Positions 1 through 21,214 of a stretch of 64,000 bases of DNA are shown here, one piece after another. Below the pieces are notes generated by a model. It was not told the origin of the DNA. It was given only the letters and a program-made list of their open reading frames with translations, and ran no database searches. The number at the start of each line of letters is the position of its first letter. Positions within the stretch are counted from its first letter, which is position 1. Source of the DNA: Rotaria sp. Silwood1 (Eukaryota; Rotifera; Eurotatoria; Philodinida; Philodinidae). The DNA lies in assembly GCA_905250075.1 (NCBI GenBank), contig CAJNOP010000041.1, positions 1-64,000 on the forward strand. Direction: 5' to 3'. The translations under genes were made by a program, and so were the position numbers.

Positions 1-8777
<8,777 letters not shown>

Positions 8778-8790
8778 GTTTAGTTTTTAT

Positions 8791-8792
8791 CT
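8791..8792 (-). promoter_or_regulatory. Splice acceptor-like AG just upstream of the FASN start
   Basis: On the minus strand a pyrimidine run ending in ctcag lies 13 nt before the ATG at 8777. It fits a spliced-leader acceptor or the end of a 5'-UTR intron. Confidence 0.4.
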
Positions 8793-10720
8793 GAGAAAAA
8801 AAACGAAAACTGTATGCCTATATATAATTAATTTGTTTTTCTTTTACATTCTGCTGAAACAAGTCTGTCGCTATCTTGGAAACCGATAAATAAACAAAAA
8901 ATGAAAAAGAATATACTTGTTTTTAGTACATATTTTGAGGGTTAAGTAATGCACGATTCTTTTCTTTTTTGTCAGTCAGCAATGTCAGGTAAACAATTTT
9001 TTGTTTGTATTTTTAAGTATATTTTAAAATATAATTAAAACATACTCTTCTCTATTCCTTTTTACGCACTGATAGGTCATTAGAGTGCGTAGGTTATCTA
9101 TTATCCAATGGAAAAATAAATAAAACAAAAACGCGCTTCGTCACTATCGCGTGCTCTTCAATGAATCAAAGAAATAGAAAAAAGACAAATGACAGCTTTA
9201 TCGGACGAGTCTAACTTTTCGATTACGTGCCATATTAGTTATTCATTATCTGTCGATTAGATGCTTTTTGTTTAAATAAACAAGAATCTTTAATCTAGTT
9301 TCAAGACGTTATATCACTCTACAACTTTTCTCTTCATAGTTACGTTTACTTACTTACATTCTCGAATGTGCTCTTCTTTTATTCTTTGAATCGAAAAATA
9401 GAAACAGAAGTGAATTCAAGTGTCTGATTTTTTTTTTCGTATGTTTACATAGAAAATATATATAATGCGCAATAAAAAATACACAGCAACCTATTCACTA
9501 AAAAAAATTATTATCAAGCAATCAATAAATATATTAATATTTTTCATTCATGATTAAAAATAACAATAAAAAAAAAAGATTTAAAAAAAATTAATAATAT
9601 AAATAAAATAAATTAAAACTCTATTAGCACCATCTTGATCAAGTATATCTTGATGTATTTGTTTTAGCATCATTGATAAATTCGTACTATCTTTGAATAT
9701 GCATGAACATTTATTCTCATATTATTTTTATTATTAAATACACTTTCCATTTAACCTACCTATCTCATGAATTCTAAAAATTTCGAACATTTTACTATTA
9801 AATTTACAATAGTTATAATTCAATGATAAATAAATGAAATCATATACTCTCATCATTCATATTTGACATAATATATTTGATTTTTTTAAAATATATCTGC
9901 AATAATTTTTCATTACTTTTTGAAAGACATTCGATACCAAATGCTGGTCTCATTGACTATTAAAACCAAAACCTAAATTACTTTTTTTTCTAAATAAACA
10001 AATCATTATTTGTGAAAATTGATCCATTTTGTTTAAATTACGATTGGTTCATATATATATATATCCAGTAACACATATTTACCTATAAACAATCATTTCA
10101 TGTCCTATTTAATCCAAAAGATACTATAGGAAATATGGTAGCTGTCAAACATATTCATTCATGAAACGATCAGTGAAAGATTTGACATGTTTTCTATGAC
10201 TATATTTCAACAATTGTCATTACATTTTAAAGTGCTCATGTGTTGATCTAGCCCTGAATGGATCATCCAGTAGTTCAGACAAATTTTAGCGGATGATAAT
10301 GAACACCGTAAATTTTCAGCCTCAACCAAGCTACGACATAATTATCTAACATTTTACCAAGACTTTTGAAATTATCTATATCTTTACAAAAGAAAATAAT
10401 ATTTTGATAAAATTAATAAGAAAACCATAACATACCCAATAATTTACTAAAAAATGATTTAAATTTAAATACTTCAAAATGATCAATATGTTCACTTTGA
10501 GAAATAAATATAATCGAACTGTTTGTTACAATAATACTTAAAATAATCTCTATTTTCTAAATAACAGATATAATTGATGTGTTGTATGCTTCACCATCTT
10601 TACCATGGCTATTGAGTTTACTTAAAAATAACTATGTTGACATTAATTTTTAATATAAATACTTCTCCCTAAACGTGTAAACAAGAATAAAAAATTTCAA
10701 AATATTGATAATAATATAAA
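8793..10720. other. Intergenic, no gene recognised
   Basis: Very AT-rich. Two short coding-like scraps occur on the minus strand near 9610-9700 and 10290-10360, and one on the plus strand near 10563-10640. None has a start, splice context or recognisable family. There is a short (AT)n run near 10051-10066. Confidence 0.5.
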
Positions 10721-11112
10721 CCCCTTCCCATAATAGAAGCCCCTGGGAGCTTCTAAACTGGTGAGCGTTCAAATTTGTTGGAGGGGGCTTCTATTAGGTC
10801 CCATGATTTTTGAAAAATTTCAGCTAGTAAAATTTTTCAAAAACGCTAAGGGGTTCTCAGGGTTTTTATGGATTGTTCGAAAGATTTCCGAAGAGATTTT
10901 GAGATTTTCATACTGATAAATAAGAGTTTAACACATTTTTACCTTAAAATCTTGCGATTTCTTAAATTTTACTATGAAAAAACTCATAAAAGTTTTCAAA
11001 AAATTCTTAAAAATTTGTGAAAATGAAGGGGGTCTCCTAATACGTCTTGTAGATCGACTTTTCCGGAGGGAGCTTCTAATACGGGAGGCGCTTCTATTAT
11101 GTGGGGAGGGAG
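10721..11112. repeat. GC-richer element with inverted ends, probable non-autonomous DNA transposon
   Basis: The left end reads ccccttcccataatagaagc. The right end, reverse-complemented, reads ctccctccccacataatagaagc with small differences. The core taatagaagc plus a C-rich tract recurs near 10781-10803 in inverted orientation and again near 11071-11085. A 14-bp stem (tttttgaaaaattt and its complement) lies at about 10807-10840. The block is much richer in G and C than its surroundings. I could not find a convincing target-site duplication. The short ORF across it looks like an artefact. Confidence 0.5.
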
Positions 11113-11301
11113 ATGACTTATAATCTACAAACTTGATCAAAGGCAGCATTCATTTTGTAGAATCTCCATATAAGAGGGTATGTGCTTAATTTAAAATTTG
11201 CTTTAATTGATCAGATACACTCGCAGAAATCTATAACTAGATTTCATATAATAATAAGAATACTAAAAGACATCTTAAGATAACATTGTCGAATTGCTGT
11301 C

Positions 11302-12082
11302 TTCTTAGATGTTACTTTCAAAATATTAGTAAGATAAATCATAAAATTCTTCACATTTATGCATGTTTTCTATGTTATATGTTGAATGCAACAAAATTCT
11401 TTCGAAGACTAATAGCTCTAATTTATATCTCTCACTCTTTTGTGTTTTACATAATCGCAATGATCTCCATACGTTTTTCTTTTTCGAAATCCAATATGAA
11501 AATAAATATTGTACATGAAAGCGATTTTTCATACTTTAGAAAATGACTCATGGATCATGTTTACTGTTAATTTCTCTGATAGAGTGAGATCGGTACTATT
11601 TTCATATTACATAAGCGATTTCAGATATTTCTATAAAGTACTATTGTGTTTACAAATCAATTAGATTATAAATATCTTGATGATCAAAAATTACGCCGAA
11701 TCGCATAAAATCTACCGACGATAGTGAAGTTTAGAGTGAATGCGTACGAAAAAATCAACTGAATGGAAGTATCGGCCGAGGATTGACATATGATTTTTTT
11801 TTGTAGAATTATGACTCAATATGAAATACTTTCTTTCGATGTTTCGATGAAAATGAGTCTTAGAACAGAATACAAATCCCTCATGTAATTTGAGAATACT
11901 AAATATAATTAATTTTTTATTTTCTAGAGCGTGAAAAACTGCATCAATGTGCACTATTTATTTTCATGTTGAATTTTCAGAAAAAAAGAATTTGTTGTAT
12001 ATAACAAATAGCATGATAAAGACACATAAATGTAAAAAATTTTATGTTTCATTTTTGTAACATACTTAAAGTAAATTCTAAG
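11302..12082. repeat. Inverted pair of diverged repeats
   Basis: The segment 11302-11544 resembles the reverse complement of 11919-12082. Matching tracts include cataaaattcttcacattta against cataaaattttttacattta, and gaaaataaatattgtacat against gaaaataaatagtgcacat. The left arm carries roughly 80-100 extra bases in the middle. The overlapping ORFs on opposite strands (11286-11546 plus, 11954-12163 minus) are similar only because the DNA is duplicated, so I do not call them genes. Family unknown. Confidence 0.5.
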
Positions 12083-12688
12083 TTTACGATCTTTTCCTAT
12101 GGTGTCTTTCTTCGGAAGAACAACAGAGAACGTTCTATGCAAAAAAGAATCAAAAGTAAACACGATGATTCGATAGAATAATTGACGCTCTACTCTACTA
12201 AGTCGTAATAAGAGAAATTGTCAAACATAGCGTCATAAATCTGTATGTTAAATAGATCTTATCATTCAATACATCTAATCAAATCTACTTCATTATTTTT
12301 TTCTCGATAGATTGATGATTACTAATTCAAAAAGATTATGCCGGAAATACAAACAGATAGAGAAAGCAAGATGTATGACTAGTTATAGCCTGAAAGTATT
12401 TCATGGAATGTCAACGCACAAACCAATCAGATATAATTCATTATTTGAATATTAAAGTGTCAGTACAAAACTGTAATAAGTTATTAAGATTGGTTGATAA
12501 TTAAATAGATTTTATTATTTTATACATTACAACAGATCGATTATTGGCACCATCTATTAATTAAATGAATAAACAAGAAATTTTTTTTAATTTTCTATTT
12601 ACATGTTGTGGTAATGATTAAGTTTCTAAATGGAAAAATGAATTTATTCTATATAGAGAAATGTATTGTCACCTTATATTCTATACAC

Positions 12689-13314
12689 GGTTAGTTCTCG
12701 TTTCGTCGAAACGCTAATTGATTTTCTTGTTTCGTCGAAAATGAAAAAACGACTGTTCTCGTTTCGTCGAAAATCATAAATGAAATGAAAATATAATAAA
12801 CATAATTAGCTTATCATAAATTCTATGATTCTCTTGAATAGACTTTTAAATAGAATGATACTCAATGAATCTGTTGAAAGAGCTTATTTGAGAAGATTGT
12901 AATAAATACACGCATTATATTGAACAAGAAGACATAAGAAAAATCATTCAGAATATTTTAATACCAATTAATCGCATAACTTTTTCAAGATATTCTTCTA
13001 ATGTTAATATTTAATGTTTAGAATGTGTGTGGGTGTGGGAGTGAATATAGGTTTGAGCGAACAGAATACCCTCATTCTAACGCTCACCCACACTCTTAAT
13101 CAGTTTCTTTAGAAAAAATATTGCTGAAGACAATCAAAGCAATTAAGCTAGTTGCTTTGATCCTGCTTTTTTCATTACAATTTAATTTTTCGACGAAACG
13201 AGAACAGTCGTAATTTTATTTTCGACGAAACGAGAACACTATGAAAAAAGCTCTAACAAATTTTTCGACGAAACAAGAAAATCAATTAGCGTTTCGACGA
13301 AACGAGAATTCACC
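12689..13314. mobile_element. MITE-like DNA transposon with 8-bp target-site duplication
   Basis: A 626-bp element flanked by perfect 8-bp direct repeats ctatacac at 12681-12688 and 13315-13322. The inverted ends read ggttagttctcg and, reverse-complemented, ggtgaattctcg, then run nearly identical for about 50 bp. The unit ctcgtttcgtcgaaa occurs about three times in the left end and four times in the right; cgtttcgtcgaaacg is itself a palindrome. The interior has no ORF, so the element is non-autonomous. An 8-bp duplication is known for hAT, P, Merlin and some Mutator elements. The GG start argues mildly against hAT. Superfamily is undetermined. Confidence 0.85.
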
Positions 13315-13322
13315 CTATACAC

Positions 13323-15270
13323 AAATGAGTATCAAAAACATCGACTTAAACTGAAATTTTCTAAGGCTATATCGATGTTGCTTTGTGGTTTTACGGTGGC
13401 TAATTTAGAGAGTGTGGTCTAAGAACAATATATGCTAAACTCACTATTGTGATTTAGATTAATTTTTGTCATTTTAAAACTAGATATAAGCTACAATGAA
13501 ACGATGGATTTTCTAAAATGAAAACTTAACTTAAGAACCCATTAGATCATGCTAGAAAATCGAACATTGATTAATAGAACACATCTTTTTGATCAAAGTT
13601 GTCGAAGAAGACTTTCAAGTTTATTTCTTTAATTATGAATTATAACAATAAGTTGTCGTGTCGCATGCATAGTAAGATATCTACCTTTAAAAATCAAACG
13701 GAAAATGATCTGATGAACCTCTTTGGTTTAAATAGAGATTGAAACGAATCTGAACAACAATCCAAACTCATTGAAGGTGGGTTTTTGATTGACTCTGGCA
13801 CATAGTTTAACAATGTTTCCGAAATGTCTATTTTGACATTATCTAATATCATTCTTCTATTTCAATTTTCGACTGATACAAAAAACGTTGTGTAACATGG
13901 TTCAGTAGACTAGAGCATTTTTTTTTTGATTTACCCAAACACGACTTGAATGATTTAGGTACATGCCTAGTCTTCTTTTTCTTTTCTGCAACATTCAAAC
14001 CTCTTATCTTCATTTTTTTTTCGTGCTTCTTGTTTTAGTTCTCATTTAAAATGAGTGACTTAATATACAAGTAAAAATAAAAACACAAGCAACTTCTACT
14101 TTTTTTTTTCTTCTTTTCTTTCTTAAGTCAATCGTTCCTCATGATACAAAAAGGAAGTAGACAGTAACTGAAAAATCTAGATAAGAATGTAATTTGTTGC
14201 CTTAATATTTTTTAAATTTGTATATTAAATTGTTGTTTTAAATTTAATATCTGAACAAGTGTTTCATTGAGACATAAAATAGCATTAGTTGTTTTTTTAT
14301 TTACTAGTTCATGATATTAAATTTAATAAAAGAAAAAAATTTACTTATGTTAAATCATGTTGATTAATATTGATCCTTCAGTATAGATTACACTTTTCCG
14401 AATCACGTAAATGTTTATTTTTCAAAAACAACAGAGCTAATATTTCTCCTTTTGAATGCGATGAAAATAAAATTATCCGAAACAAAAAATAGACAACAAT
14501 TAAAATCTAATTGATAGGAATGTCAAATATCATACAGTAAATTGATTTCGTTTGACGTAGTTGTTTTTCTATTTCATGTATGCAACCAACGATTTTTCGT
14601 TCCTCTTATTTATTTTATTCAAAAGGATACACATGTGCCATTGTACAAACCTTCTATTTCTTGATATTGTATCTTAATTATCTAGCCATGTGCAGATAAA
14701 ATCTTGTTTTTCATTAAATATTTTTGAGGACATCAATACTTCGAACCAATTGACATAGATAAACAAGTATCGAAAGCTATACATAAAGTATATAATTGTG
14801 CAATATTAAAAATAAGTTATTTACTATTGATATTTCTAGGAATAAGCAAATATCACATGAAAATTCAATTCAAACATATGTTGTTTTTTTTTATTTATAC
14901 TTTAATTCTCACTCAATATGTTTAAATCATTCACAAAAGTAATAATTATTTATTGATAATTAGGCCATGGCTTTCTTAATCGAAAATATTAGACCGATTT
15001 TTCCGTTTAAAAGGTCACATACTAACCATTCTTTGAGTGCGTACTTGCTTGAACTACATTCATAAAATATATGAAAAAAATAATAGGACACGTCATATTG
15101 TATACGCATATTAAGATGCGTCAATATGAGTTTTTGGTTAAATCATATTGCGTGTTTATTGAAGTGTGAAAAACTACGGTCGATAAAATATTTATAAGAA
15201 CGAAAACTATGATGTATAAGCAAATCATTCACATCTGCTTGTTTTGAATACTTCGAAAACCAGTTGCACA
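13323..15270. other. Intergenic, upstream of the ABC transporter
   Basis: AT-rich sequence with several poly-T runs. I see no gene, RNA gene or clear repeat here. Confidence 0.5.
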
Positions 15271-18200
15271 ATGAGAGATAAAAATGATACAGAGGTATCT
15301 AATAAAACAGAAGAGATTATTGATGAAAATCAAAATGGAACTAGTGATGCAAAGTATGATCAACAATATACTTGATATTTTATTATTATTGTTTTTTTAT
15401 AGTGTTACTTTTTCGAATAATGAAGAACATTCCAAACAACTAAAGTTCTTTCAAAGATTTCATGATAAAAAAGAAGATAAAAAACCTGCGAATGCTGTGA
15501 GCCTTGCAAGTTTGGTAAGAGCTAATGTTTTATTTTCTTGTAATAAAAAAATTGTAACATTTATTTTAGTTTCGATATGCTACAATGCTCGATAAAATCT
15601 ATATCTTAATTGGTACTCTCGGAGGTCTAGGTAATGGTGTTCTATTACCAATTATGGTTCTTATATTTGGCAATCTTCTAAATTCATTTACTGATCGATC
15701 TACTACTTTATGTGAACTCAATTTTACAGCTCTTGCTATTGACTATTGTCCAGAAGGTTATCACTTAACAGCATCGAATTATTTATCAGCATTTTCGTAA
15801 GTCTATGTTTAAACAAATAAAAAAGAAAAGAAACTTTAAAAATGATAATAATTATTTTTTTTTTTTGAATTATTTAGTATTTGTCATTTTAATCAAACTA
15901 CGTTTGATTTTCAAGGTGAAATACAAAAGCAAACAATTTATTTAGTTATTATTGGTTGTATTAGTATTGTATTGGCTTGTACTCAAATCGTATTTTGGAG
16001 TATGGCAGCTGAAAGACAAACAAAAACTATTAGAAAAAAATTATTTCAATCAATTCTTCGAAAAGAAATTGTTTATTTTGATTTACATAAAACTGGTGAA
16101 CTTAATACGAAATTGACAGATGATGTAGATAAAATTCATGATGGATTCGGAGATAAACTTGGTTCAACATCACAATTTCTTGCTGCTTTTTTTACTGGAT
16201 TGATTCTTGGCAAGCTTTTTATAAGAATAGAAAGTTATTATTCTTAATATATTTATTATATAGGTTTTGTTAAAGGATGGAAACTATCATTAGTTGTATT
16301 ATCTATGGCTCCATTACTATTTATGTCAGCTATGTTCTTTTCCAAAGTAAATTGTTTATATTCGAAAGAAAAAAAATCAAAATAGACCATTATGATATCT
16401 ATTGATAGCTTGCTTCCGGTTTGACAGCATTGGAATTAAAAGCTTATGGTAAAGCAGGAGCAATAGCTGAAGAAGTCTTTAGTTCAATTCGTACAGTGCT
16501 ATCTTATAATGGACAAGAACGAGAAGAGAAAAGGTTAGATTTCAATAATAAACTATTTCATCATGGTTCTGTTTTCTTTTTACAATAATATATTTGCTTC
16601 TGATAGATATGAGCAGCATCTTGACGAAGCTAAAAGAAATGGTATAAAGAAAGGTGTAATCAATGGTGTAACATTGGGATCTGTCTGGTGTATAATCTTT
16701 TGTTCCTATGCATTAGGTATGTAGTTTATACTAATCATTAACTTATTTTTTATATTATGTATATATTGACAATAGCATTTTGGTATGGAGCAAAATTAAT
16801 TCGAGAACAAGGATATAATATTGGAACTATTCTCATTGTAAGTTAATTTTACTCACATAAATTTGATAATTTTTTTCGCATGTTTCGAAAAGCTTTCTGG
16901 ATACTTGTTTAAAAAAATATAGATCAATATCGTATTGTTGCCATTGAGATAAATGATCTTTAGATATTTCCCCATAAAAAAGCTTTTACAGTCATTTTCA
17001 TCATTGTCTTTTAAATAAAAAATTATAATTTGTAGGTATTCTTTTCAATTATCATTGCTGTTTTTAATTTGGGTCAAGCTAGTCCACATTTTCAAGCTTT
17101 AGCTCAAGCTCGAGCTGCTGCTTACATCGTATGGGAAGTTATTGATGCAGTTAGTAGATAATTGAATATCATTCAGATAAAAATATTTTATTCGTAACCT
17201 ATTCATTTTATAGCCATCTGAAATCAATAGTGATTCAGAAATTGGTCTGAAAAAAGATGATCTTATTGGTGATATTGATTTTTCAAATGTTCATTTTTCT
17301 TATCCATCACGACCTGGTGTTAAAATTCTTAATGGTATTTCATTTGATGTCAAACATGGTCAAACGATTGCTCTTGTTGGATCATCTGGTTCAGGAAAAT
17401 CAACATGTGTACAATTATTACAACGGTTCTATGATACTGACTCAGGTTCTGTTCATATTGATGGCCATCAAGTTACTGAATATAATTTAAAATGGTTAAG
17501 ACAACATATTGGTGTTGTTAGTCAAGAGCCAATTCTATTTCAAGCAACTATTCGAGAAAATATTTTATTTGGGAGAGATACAGCAACTGATGAAGAAGTT
17601 CATACAGCAGCAAAAATGGCTAATGCACATGATTTTATTATGACTTTACCTGATGTAAGTGATACATGAATAATATGAATTCTTTTCTTATTATTTATTT
17701 ATTTATTTTTTTGCTTTATCAATTCTATTGTTTCTGTGTGTATTTGTAGAAATATGAAACTCGAGTAGGTGAACGTGGAGCTACACTCTCAGGTGGACAA
17801 AAACAAAGAATTGGTAAGCCTGCAATAAAAATATGTATGAGAATGTTGTTTATCTTTTCTTTTATGAACTTGTTCATAGCCATTGCTCGAGCATTGATTC
17901 GAGATCCAAAGATTTTACTTCTTGATGAAGGTAAACATTCATGAACTTTTCTTTTCATATTTATATTTTTCGGTCTTCTTTATAATAGCTACAAGTGCAC
18001 TTGATAATGAAAGTGAAAAAATCGTTCAAGACGCTTTGGATCGTGCTGCTGAAGGTAGACTAGAAGTTCAATTGAAATATTTTCATAATGATATATTGTT
18101 CATTGTTATTATTAGGTCGTACAACATTAGTGATTGCACATCGTCTATCGACAATTCGTAATGCTGATAAAATTATTGTAATGCATAAAGGTAACGTCGT

Positions 18201-21153
18201 AGAAGAAGGTGATCATCAATCATTGATGCATGCTCGTGGAACTTATTTTGCTCTTGTTGAACAACAAAACTTACGTCAAGCTGAAGAAGAAGAACAATTA
18301 GCTCTTGAACGATTCGAACGTAGTGAATCAATGGCACCCAGTCAAATTGCAGAATTTCAATTAAGTGTCGAAAGCAAACGTCGTTCAACTGTTGCTAGTG
18401 TAGCATCAAGTATAAATAGGTTAAATAGTTATAAAAAGAATTCATTAACAGATGAAAAGGAAGTTGAAGAAGAAGAAGAAGATAATGAAATAAAAAAGAA
18501 AAAGGTAAAATTGAAAATTAGTTTTATTTTAATCAATATGATTTCTTAGGAAAAAAAGCCTAATACTGCTTTACAAATATTAGTTATGAACAAACCAGAA
18601 TGGATATTAATAATATTTGGATGTATCGCATGTATATGTAATGGTGGTATTCAACCAGTATTTGGTGTTATTCTAAGCAAGTTAACTGCGGTAGGTTTTA
18701 CTTTTTTTTTTCATGTTATTCTAATCTTTATATTAAAATATTCATTTTATTAACAAGGTCTTTCAAGAATGTGATAAAGATGTTCAAAAACATCGAGTTC
18801 TAGTCTATATACTTGTGTTTATTGGTTTAGGTGTTCTAACATTAATTACGATGTTTATTCAAGTACGTTCTTCTATTTTAATGATTCGAAATATGTTTTT
18901 TTGTTCTTTATCTTTTATTTAGAGTTTTTTATTTGCTTGTTCAGGTGAAGCACTAACGAAAAGACTACGATCTAAAACATTTCGTACTATTTTACGTCAA
19001 GAAATTGCTTATTTTGATAATCCAGATAACAATACAGGAGCATTATGTACACGTTTAGCCACAGAAGCATCTGCTGTACAAGGAGCAAGTGGTATTCGTA
19101 TTGGAGTAATGTTACAAAATATAGCTGCACTTGGTACTGGTATTCTAATTAGTTTTGCATTTGCTTGGCAATTGACATTACTTGTTCTTGCCTTTGTTCC
19201 ATTTATGATTGCTGGAGGTTTTTTACAAAATTATTTAATGACAGGATTTGCTAGTAAAGATAAAAAATCAATGGAAAATGCTGGCAAGGTTAGATAATTA
19301 TTTAGATCATGACTAGTATATAATTTATATATATATATATATTCTCTAGGTAACAGTAGAATCTATACAAAATATTCGAACAGTTGTACAATTAACTAAA
19401 GAAGATTATTTTTACGAACAATATTGTTTACTTCTTGAAATACCTTATCAGTATTATATATTCTTTTATAAATTTAATTGAGAATCAATTATAATATTTG
19501 TATTATAGATCATCTATAAAACGAGCAATTCTCTTTGGTTTATTCTTTTCATTATCAAACTCAGTTATGTATTTTAGTTTAGCAGCATTGTTCAGATTAG
19601 GTGCTTATTTAGTACAGAAGAATGAACTCACATTTGAATCTCTTTTATTGTAAGAATAAAATTATCTCTAGAATAGTGATAATTTTTGTTTTATTCTAGG
19701 TGTTTTAATTGTATTATATTTGCTGCACAAAGTGTTGGACAAACAGCATCTTTGTAAATATTCGAAATGATTAGACGAAAATCATATATAAACTTGTTTT
19801 TTTTTTCTACTTAATTCATTAGGGCTCCAGATTATAGCAAAGCTATTCAAGCTGCTGACAAAATTTTAGAACTATTGAATCGAACACCATCTATTGATAA
19901 TAATTCATCTGATGGTGATGAAATAGTGAGTCAATATCAACAAATTTCGATGATATCGATATTTTTGTTTTTCTTTTTATTTTAGCCAAACTTTGATGGA
20001 AATTTGGAATTTGTTAATGTTCATTTCATTTATCCAAACAGACCTGAATCAGTTATTCTTCGTAATTTTTCACTTAAAATTCGGGCTGGTATGTCATCTT
20101 TTCATTCACTCAAACATTCATATGAATTTTTCTTTTCATAGGTCAACAAGTTGCACTCGTTGGTAAACATCAGCTTTGTTTTTTTTTATCTTTATAATAT
20201 CTTTAATTTCAATAAATCTATTTATCTATGTAGGTACATCCGGTTGTGGAAAATCAACAACTATTCAGTTAATCGAACGTTTCTATGATGCAAATGTTGG
20301 TCAATTGGTTAGTTCATTTCTTGTCATATGTGCACTCTTTTATTTTCTTTTTATAGTTAATTGATTCAAAAGATATTCGAAGTCTTAATCTTCAATGGTA
20401 TCGATCACAAAGTATGTTATACATGTCATTCTTCTTCTTCCTTTTTTTTTCTATTTAACATGAATATTTTATAGTTGGTATTGTTTCACAAGAACCAGTT
20501 TTATTTGATATGTCAATAAAAGAAAATATTGCTTATGGTGATAATAGTCGAAGTAATATTCCTATGGAAGAAATCATTGAAGCAGCTAAAAATGCTAATA
20601 TACATGATTTTATTCAAAAACTTCCAAATGTAAGTTATAGAATTAAGTTTTTCTTTCTACAAAACAAACAAAAATATCTTGTTCTCAGGGATATGATACA
20701 AATTGTGGTGCAAAAGGAACTCAATTATCAGGTGGAGAAAAACAACGAATTGGTAAAAAAAAAAAGCATATTGAAAAGAGTTTATAAGAAGAAAACTAAT
20801 TTGTATTATTTTTTAGCAATTGCTCGAGCATTAATTCGAAATCCCAAGATATTGTTATTTGATGAAGGTAGGATAATTGAAACAATCAATTATTATTATA
20901 TAATATATATATATATAATAATTTAGCAACAAGTGCATTGGATAGTGAAAATGAAAAGGTAGTTCAAGAAGCATTAGATCATGCTCAAAAAGATCGAACA
21001 TCAATTACAATAGCACATCGTTTATCAACAATTCAAAATGCAGATATGATCTGTGTTTTACATAATGGAGTTATAGTTGAAACTGGAACTCACGAAGAAT
21101 TACTTGCTCTTCATGGTCGTTATTATCGTTTAGCACTTGGAAAACTTAAATAA
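15271..21153 (+). CDS. ABCB1-like: ABC subfamily B full transporter (P-glycoprotein/MDR type)
   Basis: ATP-driven exporter of the plasma membrane; family members expel hydrophobic compounds. Twenty-nine exons with consistent phase give 1339 residues, close to the usual 1280. Layout is TMD1-NBD1-linker-TMD2-NBD2. NBD1 has Walker [10 protein letters not shown] (about residue 472), Q-loop GVVSQEP, signature LSGGQKQR (about 577), Walker B LLLDEA, D-loop SALD and H-loop IAHRLST. NBD2 has [30 protein letters not shown] and IAHRLST. Both ATP sites therefore look competent. The linker around 18400-18500 is charged and rich in Lys and Glu. Intron 4 (16210-16263) starts with GC instead of GT. Exon 23 (20142-20162) is only 21 nt and lies just before Walker A of NBD2. 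The gene is convergent with the thioesterase, with 61 bp between stop codons. Substrate cannot be told from sequence. Confidence 0.95.
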
Positions 21154-21214
21154 ATGTTAACATATTTATTTGTTTTTAAATATATTTCGTATTTAAGAAA
21201 TGTATAAAATTTTT

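Noticed and set aside
10928..11149. 73-residue Arg/Ser-rich ORF
   Set aside because: Lies wholly in the GC-rich repeat block; composition explains the basic residues.
13028..13039. Two copies of TGTGGG, the repeat reported for bdelloid telomeres
   Set aside because: Only two units, inside a transposon-like element in GT-rich sequence; not evidence of a telomere.
13700..13760. Hammerhead ribozyme-like core (ctgatga followed by gaaac)
   Set aside because: Stem II pairs poorly and no matching stem I/III sequences flank it.
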